A DNA stretch of 64,000 bases from Eleginops maclovinus (GCF_036324505.1 NC_086354.1:3330756-3394755), one strand, 5' to 3'. Counted from the first letter of the stretch, positions 1-26,989 are shown. The notes: generated from the letters alone by a model not told the origin. Translations and numbers: made by a program.

Positions 1-240
1 TCGATGTGTGTTTTTGATAGAGCAGGTCACATCATGTTATCTGACACTCTTCATACAGCTGCAGAACAATACTTTGAAACAGTGTGTGAGGATTTGCACT
101 TCTGTTCAGTTCAGTATCTTCACAGCAGCCGGGGCACAGGGTACAGAGGTCAGCTACCAATCAGAAGGTCATGTTGATGTGGCGGGAGTGTAAGGCAGTC
201 TCTACCTCTGTGTGAATGTGTGTGAATGCTGACTTGTGTG

Positions 241-1777
241 TACAGTTGTGTGTGGCTTTTTTTCCATACAGACTGCACATTCGATTCCAAATCAAAACAT
301 GAAGAACAAAATGATCAAATTACTTTTTACTTTACAGAAAGTGAAGAAAAGGGAATATTGGGCCGTTCAAAAAAATAGCAGTGTCTGCCTTTTACTTTAC
401 TAACTCAAATATTTACTGTATGAACTGAAAAATGCAAAATATGAAGATTTAGATGTCCTGGGAATCACTGAACTAATATCTAGTGGTATAACCACTGTTT
501 CTGAGAACTGCTTCACATCTGTGTTGCATGGAGGCACCTGTGAACAGGTATTCCAGCCCAGGACGATTGGACTACACTCCACAATTCCTCTGCATTTCTT
601 GGTTTTGCCTCAGAAACAGTATTTTTGATGTCACCCCACAAGTTTTCTATTAGATTAAGGTCTGGGGTTTGGGCTGGCCACTCCATAACATTAATCTTGT
701 TGGTCTGGAAGCAAGATTTTGCTCGCTTACTGGTGTGTTTGGGGTGGTTGTCTTGTTGAAACACCCATTTCAAGGGCTTTTCCTCTTTGGCATAAGGCAA
801 CATGACTTCTTCGAGTACTCAAACTGATCCATGATCCTGGTATGTGATAAATAGGCCCGACACCATAGTATGAGAAACATCCCATATCATGATTCTTGCA
901 TCACCATGCTTCACGGTCTTCACAGTGTACCGTGGCTTGGACTCAGCATTTGGGGGTCTTCTGACAAACTGTCTGTGGCCCCTAGATCCAAAAAGAACAA
1001 TCTGGCTTCATCAGTCCACAAAATGTTGCGCCATTTCTCTTTAGGCCAGTCGATGTGTTCTTTGGCAAATTGTAACCTCCTCAGTACATGTCGTTTTTTC
1101 CCCAATGGGACTTTGCGAGGGCTTCTTGCCGGTAGATTGGCTTCACATAGGCCACTTCTAATAGTTACAGTACTCACAGGTAACTTTAGACACCTGGTTA
1201 AAGAAGGTGATCATTGGCTGAGTCTTCGCCACTCTGGCTATTCTTGGATCCATTGGAATGGTAGTTTTCTGTTTTCTTCCACGTCTTTTTGGTTTTGGTT
1301 GCCATTTTAAAGCTTTGAGATCATTTGAGCTGAGCAGCTGATCAGTTTCTGCACTTCGTTGTATGTTTTCCCATCTTTAATCAACTTTTTAATCAAAAGT
1401 ACACTGTTCTTCTTCTTCTACCATGTCTGGAAGGACCCATTTTACTCAGATTTTCAGAGAGAAATGCACTCTACCATGTGCTGCCTTTCATCCTTAAATA
1501 ATCCGTAAACCTGTTTGACCCCTGTTCTTTCACAGAATTAATGATTTCACTAATTGAACTCCACACTGCTATTATTTTGAACACGCCCCTTTCAATGTAT
1601 GATTCAATTACACAGAATCAGCAGCATGCTTGTCATGACAGTTGGGTCTGTTGGTTTTCTATGACTCTACTACACCTACTAGTAAATGATTTGCCATGTA
1701 GAAATATCATTTCGACCAAAAACAGTTGTTGATCTGGTTAGTGACGTTGGACTGCTATTATTTTGAACACAACTGTA
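241..1777 (-). mobile_element. Tc1-like transposon remnant (IR/DR type)
   Basis: The right end reads, on the minus strand, TACAGTTGTGTTCAAAATAA from 1777, and an inner direct repeat of the same core (GTTCAAAATAATAGCAGT) starts near 1582. This is the double-repeat terminal layout of many fish Tc1 elements. The left inner copy is at about 364-383 and a decayed outer copy (TACAGTTGTG) at 241. Between them the minus strand encodes a broken transposase in several frames. Its pieces include the WTDEARLF stretch (near 1010), the catalytic QQDNHPKHTS block (near 740) and the C-terminal NLIENLWGDIK block (near 640). Frame breaks make it inactive. The left end is less sure than the right. Confidence 0.85.
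513..1430 (-). pseudogene. Tc1 transposase, frameshifted
   Basis: Decayed coding region of the Tc1-like element on the minus strand. Recognisable blocks run from [17 protein letters not shown] (about 1095-1045) through [14 protein letters not shown] (about 1030-990) to FQQDNHPKHTSKRAK (about 750-710) and WPAQTPDLNLIENLWGD (about 680-630). They lie in at least two frames with stops between, so no full DDE transposase can be made. The paired-like N-terminal DNA-binding part near 1300-1430 is barely recognisable. Confidence 0.8.
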
Positions 1778-1862
1778 AAAGCACTGTATACATGCAGTCC
1801 ATTTCCATCCACAGATGTGTTTATAAATATCCTGAGAGAGAAGGTTATTATGGGAGACTCAC

Positions 1863-5177
<3,315 letters not shown>

Positions 5178-6460
5178 GTTGAGCGAGTGCTGTTTGTGCT
5201 CTGTTTGCTGCTGGCTGCTAAGCTGCTAGCTGTCACTGACCGTCAGAGAGCAACACAAACCGTGACAAACTGATGCCTTCACGTACAGTACGTAAACGCC
5301 CACACCCTTTGTGCGCCTTGGAGCAAACAGCACACGTTTGTGAAAAACTAAAGTGCTACGTTTTCGTTAATTTATTTATATGTATGTATTTGGCAGAAAT
5401 TATCCTGGCTGTGCCCTCATATGGCAGAGGGAAAGGCAAAAGAAGAACATATTTAAAAAAGAACTCGGAGTGGATTCAATTCACCGGGTTACACATTAAC
5501 CTGGAGTAGCTAGATCAGATTTACGGGGCAGACATTACTTTGCACTTGTGTTTACACTTTTAGCCTATTGTTAATAGTGGGACAGGGACAGGGTCCTTAA
5601 AAACCAGCACATTTGCCTTTGAAGATAAGGTTCCGAGGTCCCGTTACTTGAAGCTGACAGATGGACACACCCTCCAACACCAGCACCCCCCCTACTTTCT
5701 CTCAAATACTGACAAACTTCTGGAGTCAATACATCAGTGTCTCCATGTCAGGAAAATGGCTTGATCCAGATATTACATTATTTATATGAGCATTGTTGAT
5801 CCTATTTTCTAAAAGCTGCTCAACAAGACCCCAAACATATCTTTGTAATCACATTTCTTACAGGCTGCTGAATACCATATTACCCATATATTGGCATTAG
5901 GATAATATCTATTTTACACGTTTGGAATTATATCGATACATATTTGTTTAAGAGAAGTGTATCGTATTTAATACAATAATCAGAGAGAAAATGCTTACAT
6001 CCCTGAGCTAAAAAATGCCCCTTTGTATCAGTGTTCAAAAGTAAGTTATGTCTCATCTGGTGAGTCGTTTTTCTTATACCATATGAAAAAAAGAAGTGAC
6101 CTGGACAAATGTGTGGAGATTTTTCTCTCGAGACAAATGATCTTTGTTCTCAGTACTGAGTCCCTTGCAGAGGGGCGGGATAATCTGTGTTGCAACCGCA
6201 CGTTGTGGTTTGTGATATTAGAGACAGATGAGGAATTCTCTTAAATGAAACTCAGCCTTCAGCATTGCATCCAGCTGCAGACAGTCTAGAGAAAGTCAAT
6301 CATGTCAGTAGATATGTGGACATACACCAGTTGTCTTTTTATACCAAAATGTATTTATTAATTCTTTAACGAACAGATCATGTTAAGAAACATCAGGCTA
6401 CATTACTGCTGGGCTGGCTCTAAAGCCTTGAATAGAAACTCCCTGAAAAGGGCTTTAATA
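5178..6460. other. Intergenic spacer between the membrane protein gene and the C5orf22 homolog
   Basis: No gene seen. It should contain the promoter of the membrane protein gene (just above 5177) and the polyadenylation region of the C5orf22 homolog. Two minus-strand AATAAA signals are present at 6461-6466 and 6354-6359, about 240 and 350 bases past that gene's stop codon. Confidence 0.6.
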
Positions 6461-6466
6461 TTTATT
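6461..6466 (-). terminator. Candidate polyadenylation signal of the C5orf22 homolog
   Basis: AATAAA on the minus strand (plus TTTATT), about 240 bases after the stop codon. A second one lies at 6354-6359. Which is used cannot be told from sequence alone. Confidence 0.45.
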
Positions 6467-6622
6467 CAGTGCTGGCTTGACACATGGGATTTGTTGACAA
6501 TGAAAAAGCATAGAACATAACCAGATTTCACATGTTAACATATGACATGCATAAATCATGAAGTCTTTTTTCAAGTGCTTGTCTATTACAAACTGTACAT
6601 CCATTTAATCCAAAAGTTAGTG

Positions 6623-6634
6623 GGTGTGTGTGTG

Positions 6635-6692
<58 letters not shown>
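6623..6692. repeat. (GT)n microsatellite in the 3' UTR
   Basis: GT run followed by three TTAGTG units (to about 6708). It lies directly after the stop codon of the C5orf22 homolog, so its mRNA would carry a CA-rich tract at the start of the 3' UTR. Confidence 0.95.
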
Positions 6693-6695
<3 letters not shown>

Positions 6696-6704
6696 GTGTT
6701 AGTG

Positions 6705-18463
<11,759 letters not shown>

Positions 18464-19150
18464 CTTCTCCGCTCAGTCAGGTAACGGTTCACAAGCACTT
18501 CACCAGCCTTAAGCTCACTAGCCGCACCGTCTCACACACCCCCTCCCACGCGCAGTCTCAGCACGTTCCTTTAGTCAGAAATAGCTGAAGACTTCACTTG
18601 TGCTGTTTATACATCCACGAGCTTTTTAAACTGGCTGCTGGTATGAGTGAACCACCGGAAATTGCAATAAGCGTTGTTTTTATGTCCGTGTGGAAACAAA
18701 GATCATGATAAAACAAAGGTTCCTAGTGTCGGGTATTAGAATATAATGAAAAGTGGGAAGATATAATTGTCAGTGAAGAATTAAAAGCATACCTAAAATA
18801 TGAATATGTACCGGAGCTTAAATTAAGAAATATGTACTAAATAATGAAATCAATAATAATGTAGTAGCACATTATACCTGAGTTAATACTTTCTCAAATT
18901 TAAAAATGTATGAACTGAAGACATATCTGATCATAAATTGTAACTTTATATTTCCACTTGGTGACTAATTTCAATTGATGTTGATGAATGGCCATCACAG
19001 AAAGTCACTCCAAAAATAACATGACATTCTGATTTATGATTCCCAAATGAAAAGACAATTGCCATCTCATACATGAGCTATCGTCCATCTGTTTTTAGAT
19101 AAGAATACACAAAAAAAACTGTCCATAATCAAAGACTCATTTCACTTCAG
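18464..19150. other. Upstream flank of c5orf22
   Basis: No gene seen. The first 100 bases above the ATG (18463) are richer in C, G and CpG than the AT-rich stretch beyond 18650 and probably contain the promoter. No TATA box was identified. Confidence 0.4.
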
Positions 19151-19151
19151 T

Positions 19152-19237
19152 CCCCATAAAATATAGTCCCCATATAGGGGCCATATTAAAATGATAAGAA
19201 CATATACTTTATCTTAGCCGAAAGGCTGAGAAGCGAT
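19152..19237 (-). pseudogene. U2 snRNA pseudogene (5' part)
   Basis: On the minus strand the stretch begins ATCGCTTCTCAGCCTTTCGG at 19237, continues GCTAAGAT and then TGTTCTTATC.TTTTAATAT, the 5' end and next blocks of U2 snRNA. A stem-like GGCCCC..ATATGGGGAC follows where stem IIa should be. The segment that pairs with the intron branch point (normally holding GTAGTA) has lost about five bases and no longer contains it. The Sm site and 3' stem-loops are not recognisable. It is therefore a dead copy, probably made by retroposition. An AC microsatellite begins 15 bases from its 5' end. Confidence 0.75.
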
Positions 19238-19248
19238 GGCCCCTGCCG

Positions 19249-19400
<152 letters not shown>

Positions 19401-19914
19401 TTTACACTTTTTCCTCTATCGTCTCACACATTGTTCATGTATAGATGTGTGATAGGATGTATGCAGAGTCTATGAGAGGCACCCTGCCTATATGCCCCCT
19501 TTGATCCTGGGGGCTTCTGAGAGCCACGGCAGGCTTTCATCTCTTTGGTTTGGGTCTGAGCCCACAGGAGAGGACAGCAGGATGATGGGAGGAGGAAGCA
19601 ACACAGGCAGAGGAGTGGAGCAAGAAAGAAAGAAAGATAAAGAAAAGAGTATTGGAAAAAATATAGCAGAATACTTGGTGTAGGTAGGGGGACCTGAAAA
19701 CAGATGAGGGAAATGGGAGAAAAAGGAGACAATGAACCGCTAACTATCTCAGTTTACCTTTGAAAGCTCAGTTCAGCATTTCTGCATCTAACGTGTAATC
19801 TCTATTCATGAAAAATGTGTATTGATTCAGTCTTTTTGAGCAATTTGAGAAAATTATACCTCAAAAATAACTTGTTTGTTAAAATAATTAGTTTAATTGC
19901 ATTGTTCAATTGGT

Positions 19915-20200
19915 TTTATTTATCAAGTGCTTTATAAGGTGCTCAAGGTAAGGCAAGGTAAAACAACAAATACATAAAATAAAAAGTTAAACTAAATTCA
20001 ATCTTATACAACAACACAAAGCACATGGCCACAACATCAATCACACATTAATAGCCGGTCTGAATAGCTGGGTTTTGGTTAGTGTCTTAAAGGGGGGGTC
20101 AGTGCAGTTTCTGATGTGTTGTGCGAGTGAGTTCCAGAGGGAGGGGGCAGCGATGGAAAAGGCTCTGTCTCCCAAGGTTAAGTAAGAGTACAAATGTATA
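19915..20200 (-). pseudogene. LINE (L2/CR1-like) 3'-end fragment
   Basis: The minus-strand frame at 20041-20190 reads LGDRAFSIAAPSLWNSLAQH, then IRNCTDPPFKTLTKTQLF: the conserved C-terminal tail of reverse transcriptases of the L2/Rex1 type. Upstream reverse transcriptase motifs are missing. The plus-strand stretch 19915-20000 (GTGCTTTATAAGGTGCTC, then A-rich) would be its 3' end. Confidence 0.65.
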
Positions 20201-20319
20201 AGCGTCAAAATATAAAGCTTTAGTAGCCAACAATCAAAAAGCAAGCAGCCCTGCGACAACCACAGATAGCCTATCTTTGTTTTATTTCTTTGATTGGGCA
20301 TCTGATTAGGTTTATCTTT

Positions 20320-20540
20320 ATAACATCTAGAAAACTATAGTGTAGATTATGAATGAAACACTTAGATCACAGGTTCCTCAACAGTGGAATTTACAATTAC
20401 ATTACCCACCTAAGTTTTAATGTTGCAGCTGGTAAAGGAAGAGCTAAGTCAGAATTGTTACGAAACAAAAGAACTACATCAAATGTGTACTGAAGTAAAG
20501 TACTTGAGTAAATGTACTTAGATACTTTCCACCACTGGTA
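20320..20540. mobile_element. AGTAC-family hAT-type repeat, end fragment
   Basis: Ends with GTACTTGAGTAAATGTACTT and TTCCACCACTGG at 20500-20538, the family's right terminus. The left part is lost or decayed. Confidence 0.5.
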
Positions 20541-22019
20541 TCTAAGATGAGGAACAAAGAAGTTCTAAGTAATGTGATGGACATTACAAGGAGCAACAGC
20601 GTCATCTGGTGGACCACTTTAAGAAATACAAATACAAATCTGTACCCATCTAATATATTAGAAACTTATATTTAAAGTTCTCTGTGTGCCGTTTTATACT
20701 TAGTAACCATTATTTATTGCGAATTGGTGAATGAATTGTAAATGAGACGTCACCAACCTTTGCATCTCACAGCTTGGAGACTGTCTTCTTTGTAACAGAC
20801 TTGACACAGATTTTTCGACCAAATCCAAAGGATGAGACATAATGTACAGCTACTCTACTGGATATGTGAACAACAGTAGCTCCTGAACAGGAGGAATGGA
20901 ATCCTATAAAGGCAGGGGCAGGGGGCAACAAACCAACATAGGCCTATACTACCTTTGAGGATTTACACAACACTTTTGTTGTCCGAGACACTGGCCAGGC
21001 AGCAGGATGAGTCACTGAGGAGGCTGTTCAAATTACAAGGTGGAAATATTCTTCATTAAAATAAATGAATGGGTTTAATCATGTAATGGCCTGAGAAAAG
21101 CCACTGTAATAACAACATCAGCACAATTCATCAGAGCACTCACAAGCACATTGACATGATGCTTTAAGAGTAAAATATAAACAATATCACATACTAATAA
21201 TAATTTATATTATATCATCTTCGTATATTTGTTTTATCATCATATCACTTTGACATATGAATAATATACATTACTAATTTGTTTCATGTTTGGTACAAGT
21301 CTGCTTGGCTTTGGTGTCTGAATCTGATTCTATCATGTTGTTGAAACATTCAATTGCTTTTTAAACTAGATTTAAGAGTAGAGATGAGCTTAGTTTTTCT
21401 CTGCTCCCAAGGTTTGGACATTATGTTTTTTAAGCACTCTTGATTTTTTTTTTTCAACAGGCTCTCATTGAACGACTATAAACTTATACCATATGAAATG
21501 ATTGCCTCAATAGCAGTGAACATTTTAAGGAAAATCTGCTTAGCCATGTATACCCCATTATATGACTGAAAATATTATACTGTATATATATTATCATTTT
21601 GAGTTTTATCTAGATTTAGCATTCAGTTAGCATAACATCAGCTGCCTCACCTTTGTCCGGATGATCACATAGTTGTTATTGGGTCAGTACATCTGAAGGT
21701 CCTGAATCCACCTGCGCTTAAACTTGACCTGATAAAAAAGATGTAAAAAACGACAGGCACTAACTTTATGTTTTTATATTTTTGCTTTTTAAATAGAACA
21801 GTGTTTTTTTTATTTAGGTTTACACGATTTAAACTAATAAGCCAAAAAATACAGCTTTGTTTTAATACTTATAACATAAGAAAACGGGGGTTGGGAGTGG
21901 GTTCTCCTGAAGTCAACAACAATCTCCTTTGTTTCCCCCACATTGAGGATATTGATTAAACAACAATGGTTTTAATTTTTGTGTCCTTCTCACTACGGCC
22001 ACTCCGCTTGACTCTAGAT
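20541..22019. other. AT-rich gene-free stretch
   Basis: No gene, RNA or clear element seen on either strand. Short open frames have no recognisable content. Confidence 0.4.
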
Positions 22020-22200
22020 CAGGGGTGTCCAAACTATGGCCCATATATTCAGTTATCAAGCATAATTGACCTACATTTGATTAATTTAGTTAATTTATAA
22101 CTAAGCTTATGAGGCAACATACCTCACCTCTAGTGAGGGCCCCAGCCCTTCTTATGTTTTTCTGTATCTTTTTCCAATGGCCCCTGGTGCTTGGACCAAA
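22020..22200. repeat. hAT MITE end fragment
   Basis: The sequence CAGGGGTGTCCAAACTATGG at 22020 is a typical hAT MITE terminus (compare 52757 and the inverted end at 62238). The rest decays quickly and no second end is visible. Confidence 0.4.
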
Positions 22201-22519
22201 ATCGTCTTGACCTTCATCTAAATTGCATGACACTTCCGGAAAGTTCAGAGCTTGCATCTAATTGGAAGTTATTTGGTTTTAATTGTTTAAGCTTTAACTT
22301 TCACTCTTCTCCTTGCAAACAGGCAACTGAGCTTTGGAGAGTTGTTTCTCCCGGTATGATGAGGCGAGAATCATGTTCCGACCTCCCTGCTCTAGGTGAT
22401 GCAAGGGTTATATATTATGTATGGTGATACCTACATGTACTTTCTAGGTTTGAGGTGTGTATTATATCTTTGGACTAAATTCAATTGTACTAGTCTTTGA
22501 GGCATCTGTGAAATTGGAG

Positions 22520-22521
<2 letters not shown>

Positions 22522-22604
<83 letters not shown>
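22522..22604. repeat. (GT)n microsatellite
   Basis: About 41 GT units in gene-free sequence. Confidence 0.97.
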
Positions 22605-22614
<10 letters not shown>

Positions 22615-23505
22615 GTCATGATGGATCACTCTAATGAAATTTGCTCCGTGCTTTTCATCCATTTGCTAACACCCCACCGTTTCCCATCTCTCTCTGTCTT
22701 TTGCTCTTTCTACCCACTCCGTTATTCCGCTTTCATTTCACACTGCCTCTGAAATGAAAAAGTGTAAATTGTTTTTCCTTCTGATCAAAAGGATGAAAGC
22801 AGGGATATGCTTGGCTTTGCTGATTGCATTAGATGGGAAGTGAATGGAGCGACATACATTTGGAAATTCCTGAATCATTTTCCCCCCCTTGCAAAATAAC
22901 ATCAGGCGCCCGAGTTCAAAGGGACTGATTCAATGGAGTCCTTGGCTGAAACACTTTCTGTACGCTGGTGCAATGTTTGTGCTGTCACCTCTGGTTAGAG
23001 AGACGTACCAGGATATTGTGTTTCAAATAAAAAGAGGATCGGGTCCGGTACGTGTCACACATCTCACATATCGTTGGTGCATGTTTATGGAATTCAGTCA
23101 AATAAAACAAACAAAGGTGAAAGTCTTTGTAGCACAGAATATTTTAATAAAACATTCATATCCATGGTGGATAGCGGGGGAATACTAAAAAGGGATATAC
23201 TCTGGTGAGAATTTATAGATGAGGCTTAATGGCTTGGGCAAAGCTAGTGCAATGATTCTTCACAACATCTGTAAGTAATGCCGTTTTGTGTTGAAGTCAC
23301 AAGGTAGCGGGGTGGTGAATTGATTGATTGCTGTATGTTGTCCCGCCCACTAAAAGGCTTTTTGATCAGTCTCAAATATGAATCCCAAGACGGTATTATT
23401 TGATTAAGTAAATTCAGTCATATGTGGCTGCCGTGGAATTGTGAATATGAATAAAAAACATCTGTTGTGTGTTGTTCCGAACGTTTTTACTCAAGTGTAT
23501 TATGT
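22605..23505. other. Gene-free stretch
   Basis: No coding region or known repeat recognised. The open frame at 22889-23188 has no known motif and no splice context. Confidence 0.4.
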
Positions 23506-23513
23506 AAGACAAC

Positions 23514-24082
23514 CAGAGCTGGGAGGTAACTAAGTACATTTACTTAAGTACAATTTTTCGATACATTTTCTGCTCCTTTGTACTTCTACTCCACTACACT
23601 TCAGAGGTAAATGGTGTACTTTTAGTCCATTACATTTATTGATTCCCTTTAGTTTCTTTACAGATCTGGATTAATGATGGTAAATATAATCAGCCCTTAA
23701 ATCAGACTTTAGTTCACCTGGAGTAAATCCAGCAGCTACCCTGCAGTATACAAAGCCATTCAAACTAGCTGCACCTTTACCAGCTCTGAGAACACTTTAA
23801 TGATCAATCATTATAAAACATATCAGAGATATTATTCTGAAATGGACCAATCAAACAATGACTACTTTTACTGTCGCTACTTTAAGTACATTTAGATGAG
23901 AGTACTTTCTACTTTCACTGGAGGAACATTTTGAATGCAGGACTTTTACTGTGACAGAGTATTTCTACACTCTGGGACTTGTACTTTACTCAAGTACAAG
24001 ACCTGAGTACTTCTACTTTTACTAAAGTAAAGAACTGAGTACCTCTACTTTTACTCAGGTACAAGATCTTCTTCCACCTCTG
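23514..24082 (+). mobile_element. Complete AGTAC-family non-autonomous hAT-type element, copy 3
   Basis: 569 bp, running from CAGAGCTGGGAGGTAACTAA to ...TTCCACCTCTG, flanked by a perfect 8-bp duplication AAGACAAC (23506-23513 and 24083-24090). The ends are rich in AAGTAC/GTACTT units. It codes for nothing. The intact duplication dates it as one of the younger insertions here. Its body is nearly the reverse complement of 3333-3799. Confidence 0.88.
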
Positions 24083-24090
24083 AAGACAAC

Positions 24091-24940
24091 AGAACCATTT
24101 ACCCTTAGAAAAGAGGAAACCAAGATATTTTGTATCAATAATGTGTCCTCAGAGAAGTATAGTTTACAAATGTTGTTTTAATTTAATACATTAATTAAAA
24201 GCAAATTAACAGCATTTTTGTTTAATAAATCCAGTGACAATATACTGCATTCAAAAAAATAAAAAATAAAAATTCAGAACAATGACAGTTAAACCAAAAT
24301 GAAAATTAAGGTATTACATCTACCTATAATAAATTGATCTTTATTTAAAAATGTATTGTAACATTATAATACCGCTAGTTATCCCCCTTTTTATAAATGT
24401 AACTGTAATTGTAGCCTGCTTGTATCTTAAACTAAAGGAGATCTCTGACACTGCGTCCACGTTGCCATGTTACCTTCTAAAGAACAGAGTGTTTCAATCA
24501 CGAGAGCCTTCATTTCTTATTTAAAGAACATTTATTGACTCATGTGCCATATGATAGCAATGTCAATATTCTTTGGTGGTTAGTCCCCGATTCTGATGGC
24601 TCTTATTTGTGTTTTAGGTATTCCATTCTTCAACCTGATGAGCCACTCCTGGGTGGCTGGAAATAAAAGGCCAACCCCATCCCATACTGCCGGTGCTCAC
24701 TCTTCTGTTGGACATGGCCGCTTCTTTGTTTTCTATCAAATAAACACAATGAAGGGCCAAATTACAGCCAACAACATTACATTTCTTTGTGGCTGTCTGT
24801 GTGGGAAAGTAGGATAGATAGATAGATGAAAAGTTCCAAAATGTTTGTACCATTGACCCGGACCCATGGTTTGTCGGGTTGAGGTAGGATTTAAAGAAAA
24901 TCAGCTGGGAAAATAGAGTTTTGTGGCAAAAGGACAACTG
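24091..24940. other. Gene-free stretch
   Basis: AT-rich; no gene seen. A possible retroelement-like tail with ATAGATAGATAG near 24814-24826. Confidence 0.35.
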
Positions 24941-25297
24941 GTTAGATGCCCGGGTTTTGTCTAAACCGGATTTGACTGGTCACGTGATCTGGTCAAGTGA
25001 CTTGCGAGCGAGCCGAGCGGAGCCGAGCGAAGTTTGGTACCAAAGAGGGGCGGCACGTCAGTTGTGTGGAATTATTTTGGCTTTAAAAAGGAAGATGCTG
25101 CGCAACGTCAGGTATTGTGCAGAACGTGCCTCGCTACGGTTGCTACCTCACGAGGTTCACGATTGATTTATTGCTTGTGTTTGTTGAAAAATACATGAGA
25201 AGAGGACTTTGAAAAAATAATCGCATATTAAATCGCAATTGCAATATTGAGGAAAAAAATCGCAATTAGATTATTTTCCAAAATCGTTCAGCCCTAG
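24941..25297 (-). mobile_element. hAT element end fragment (ends in AGCCCTAGTG)
   Basis: On the minus strand it starts CACTAGGGCTGAACGATTTT at 25297 and continues with AATCTAATTGCGATT and a long AT-rich run, a widespread fish hAT terminus. The other end was not found, and a short plus-strand frame at 24921-25166 shows only a weak transposase-like look (AEPSEVW). Confidence 0.55.
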
Positions 25298-25779
25298 TGA
25301 TGACAAAAAACAGTATTTCTATTCGTCCAAAACGGTATAATTACTCCAGAAATATGAAAATTGTGTCAAATGTCTGGTCAGGCGGCAGAGACAGCTTTGT
25401 GTTTAAGGAGAATAACTAGGGGATGGATGTCTGGTGGGTCTGCCGGCGGGAAGAGTGGAAGGCAGCAGGCGGACACTGAAACTGAGATTTCTGGATTACA
25501 TCCTTTCTTGTACTCTCCTTTTGTCTGTAGAGGAAGTAAAGACTTCATTAACTTCATTTGTTGTTTAAGGTGCAATATATGACTTCTCAGCATTAAGATC
25601 TGAAGAAACTATTATTTTCTGCTTTGCTTTAATCAGTGGCGGCGCCAAATTATTTTTTCTGGTTCAACTACGGTGGGGCTAACCCATACAGCGGTGGGGC
25701 TCAAATCAATGCCATAATTTCAATGTGAATACATATTCAATAAAACAACACCCTCCCACAGCTAGAAACACGCGTGCAC

Positions 25780-25820
<41 letters not shown>

Positions 25821-25821
25821 G
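25780..25821. repeat. (ACAG)n microsatellite
   Basis: About ten tetranucleotide units inside the hAT element. Confidence 0.95.
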
Positions 25822-26071
25822 ACGGTATAGTTAATAGTTACGTTGTCCTAAAGCCATATATAGTCTACCACACAACAGCCAAGAGTCAAAACACATCTCC
25901 AACAAATTAAGTATGCTAATTAGGCAACAAGACCACAGCAAGGAAGAGCACCACCACTACCCAAAAAATGTCGGCAGGCGAAGCAAAAACTTGCATCCAT
26001 CTCAACAGAATATTCAAGCCAGCTTTATGTGCCAAACCAGGCAGCATTGAAAGATCTCTGCTGGTTACCTA

Positions 26072-26416
26072 TTAGCCTTGAAGGGTACATTTTCCTGAAG
26101 GGGCGCCGTGGTCCATCCCCAGATCGTTGGCTAATGTCAGTGGTAGCATTAGCATCATGGCCAGAGTCCTGCCCGCAGTGGTTGGCTGTGGCTGGCCACG
26201 CCAGCCCCTTTCCTCGTCCTCTTCCTCCTGCTCTATCCCCTGCTCCATCTCCTCTTCTTTTTGCTCACCTTCGTCCGGCCGAGCCTGGCACATGGAAGAT
26301 GCGGGACCGGAGAGGTCGTCTTCGCCTGCAGGTGTCAAAGGTGTCTCCTTATCCAACACGCCCGCCACCACCATCTGTTGTTCCGTCCGACGACGTTTAA
26401 AAACAAATGTATCCAT
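26072..26416 (-). CDS. Leader part of a hAT transposase (fragment)
   Basis: 114 residues from ATG 26416, opening MDTFVFKRRR, which is how many hAT transposases of the ZBED/ZMYM-like type begin. A Glu-rich acidic stretch (about 50-72) follows. No zinc finger or catalytic core remains; the rest was presumably lost in the internal deletion. It is probably non-functional. Confidence 0.5.
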   Translation of the reverse strand: MDTFVFKRRRTEQQMVVAGVLDKETPLTPAGEDDLSGPASSMCQARPDEGEQKEEEMEQGIEQEEEDEERGWRGQPQPTTAGRTLAMMLMLPLTLANDLGMDHGAPSGKCTLQG

Positions 26417-26579
26417 GATAAAGTTTGACCTGAGCTTAATAGGCTACGAGCACAATAGAACTTCCGGTTAACTTCCGTGTGTTGAGTGTACGCTCGATTA
26501 TTTCCGGTAGGTTGTGTTGTTGAGATTGGAGACGCTAGTTTAGAGTAGCTGCTAATAATTGGATTGACAAAGTTTAAAT

Positions 26580-26828
26580 ATGAGTGGATTTCGGGTGAAA
26601 GAGAGGCGGTTGGCGTATCAACGCATGAAAAAGACCGCACCCTATTGTCGTGTACCACTTTGTACGAATTCCTCGAGGTACAATAGTACTATAAGCTTCC
26701 ATAGCTTTCCAGTGGATGTGTCGGTGAGAGCCGAATGGATGGTAAGAGTACGGCGGGACGACTTCACCCCAAGCAAGACGAGTCGTGTTCGCAACAGGCA
26801 AACATCTACTGACTTGTATTTTAATTAA
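26580..26828 (+). CDS. Truncated THAP zinc-finger protein inside the hAT element
   Basis: 82 residues from ATG 26580. The segment starting PYCRVPLCTNSS carries the first C-x4-C pair of a THAP domain. SFHSFPVD and the invariant-like Trp (EWMVRVRRDDF) then TPSKTSRV follow. In complete THAP domains this region runs into a C-x2-H pair; here the frame changes to RNRQTSTDLYFN and stops, so zinc binding is lost. THAP domains bind DNA in P-element transposases and in host transcription regulators. It begins 163 bp from the divergent transposase frame, so the two could share a promoter region. Confidence 0.6.
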   Translation: MSGFRVKERRLAYQRMKKTAPYCRVPLCTNSSRYNSTISFHSFPVDVSVRAEWMVRVRRDDFTPSKTSRVRNRQTSTDLYFN

Positions 26829-26989
26829 GTGATTGTTTATTTGAAATGTATATCAACTTGGTCTTCCTTCGTGTTGTTTAATTTCCCTCAAGTGGGCCTG
26901 ACTCATTGAATATTAGTTGGTTTTATGGTAGGGCTAACGGTAGGGCTAACAATTCAAGCCGTACCCTGGCCCCGCCTATGGCTTTAATG

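Larger units (their letters stand above)
25634..26980. mobile_element. hAT-type element carrying two divergent gene remnants
   Basis: The ends CAGTGGCGGCGCC and (reverse complement) CATAGGCGGGGCC are flanked by a perfect 8-bp duplication GCTTTAAT (25626-25633 and 26981-26988). The 1347-bp body holds two oppositely directed open frames whose start codons are 163 bp apart (26416 minus, 26580 plus). A (GACA)n tract sits at 25780-25821. Inverted GGGGCTAACCC-like blocks are seen inside both ends. Confidence 0.88.

Noticed and set aside
136..211. Possible last exon of the TspO-like gene
   Set aside because: An AG and a short frame to a stop exist in two phases, but neither gives the hydrophobic end expected; the site lies just outside the Tc1 element and is not convincing.
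870..1310. 146-codon plus-strand frame
   Set aside because: It is the antisense of the Tc1 transposase relic, whose minus-strand motifs are clear.
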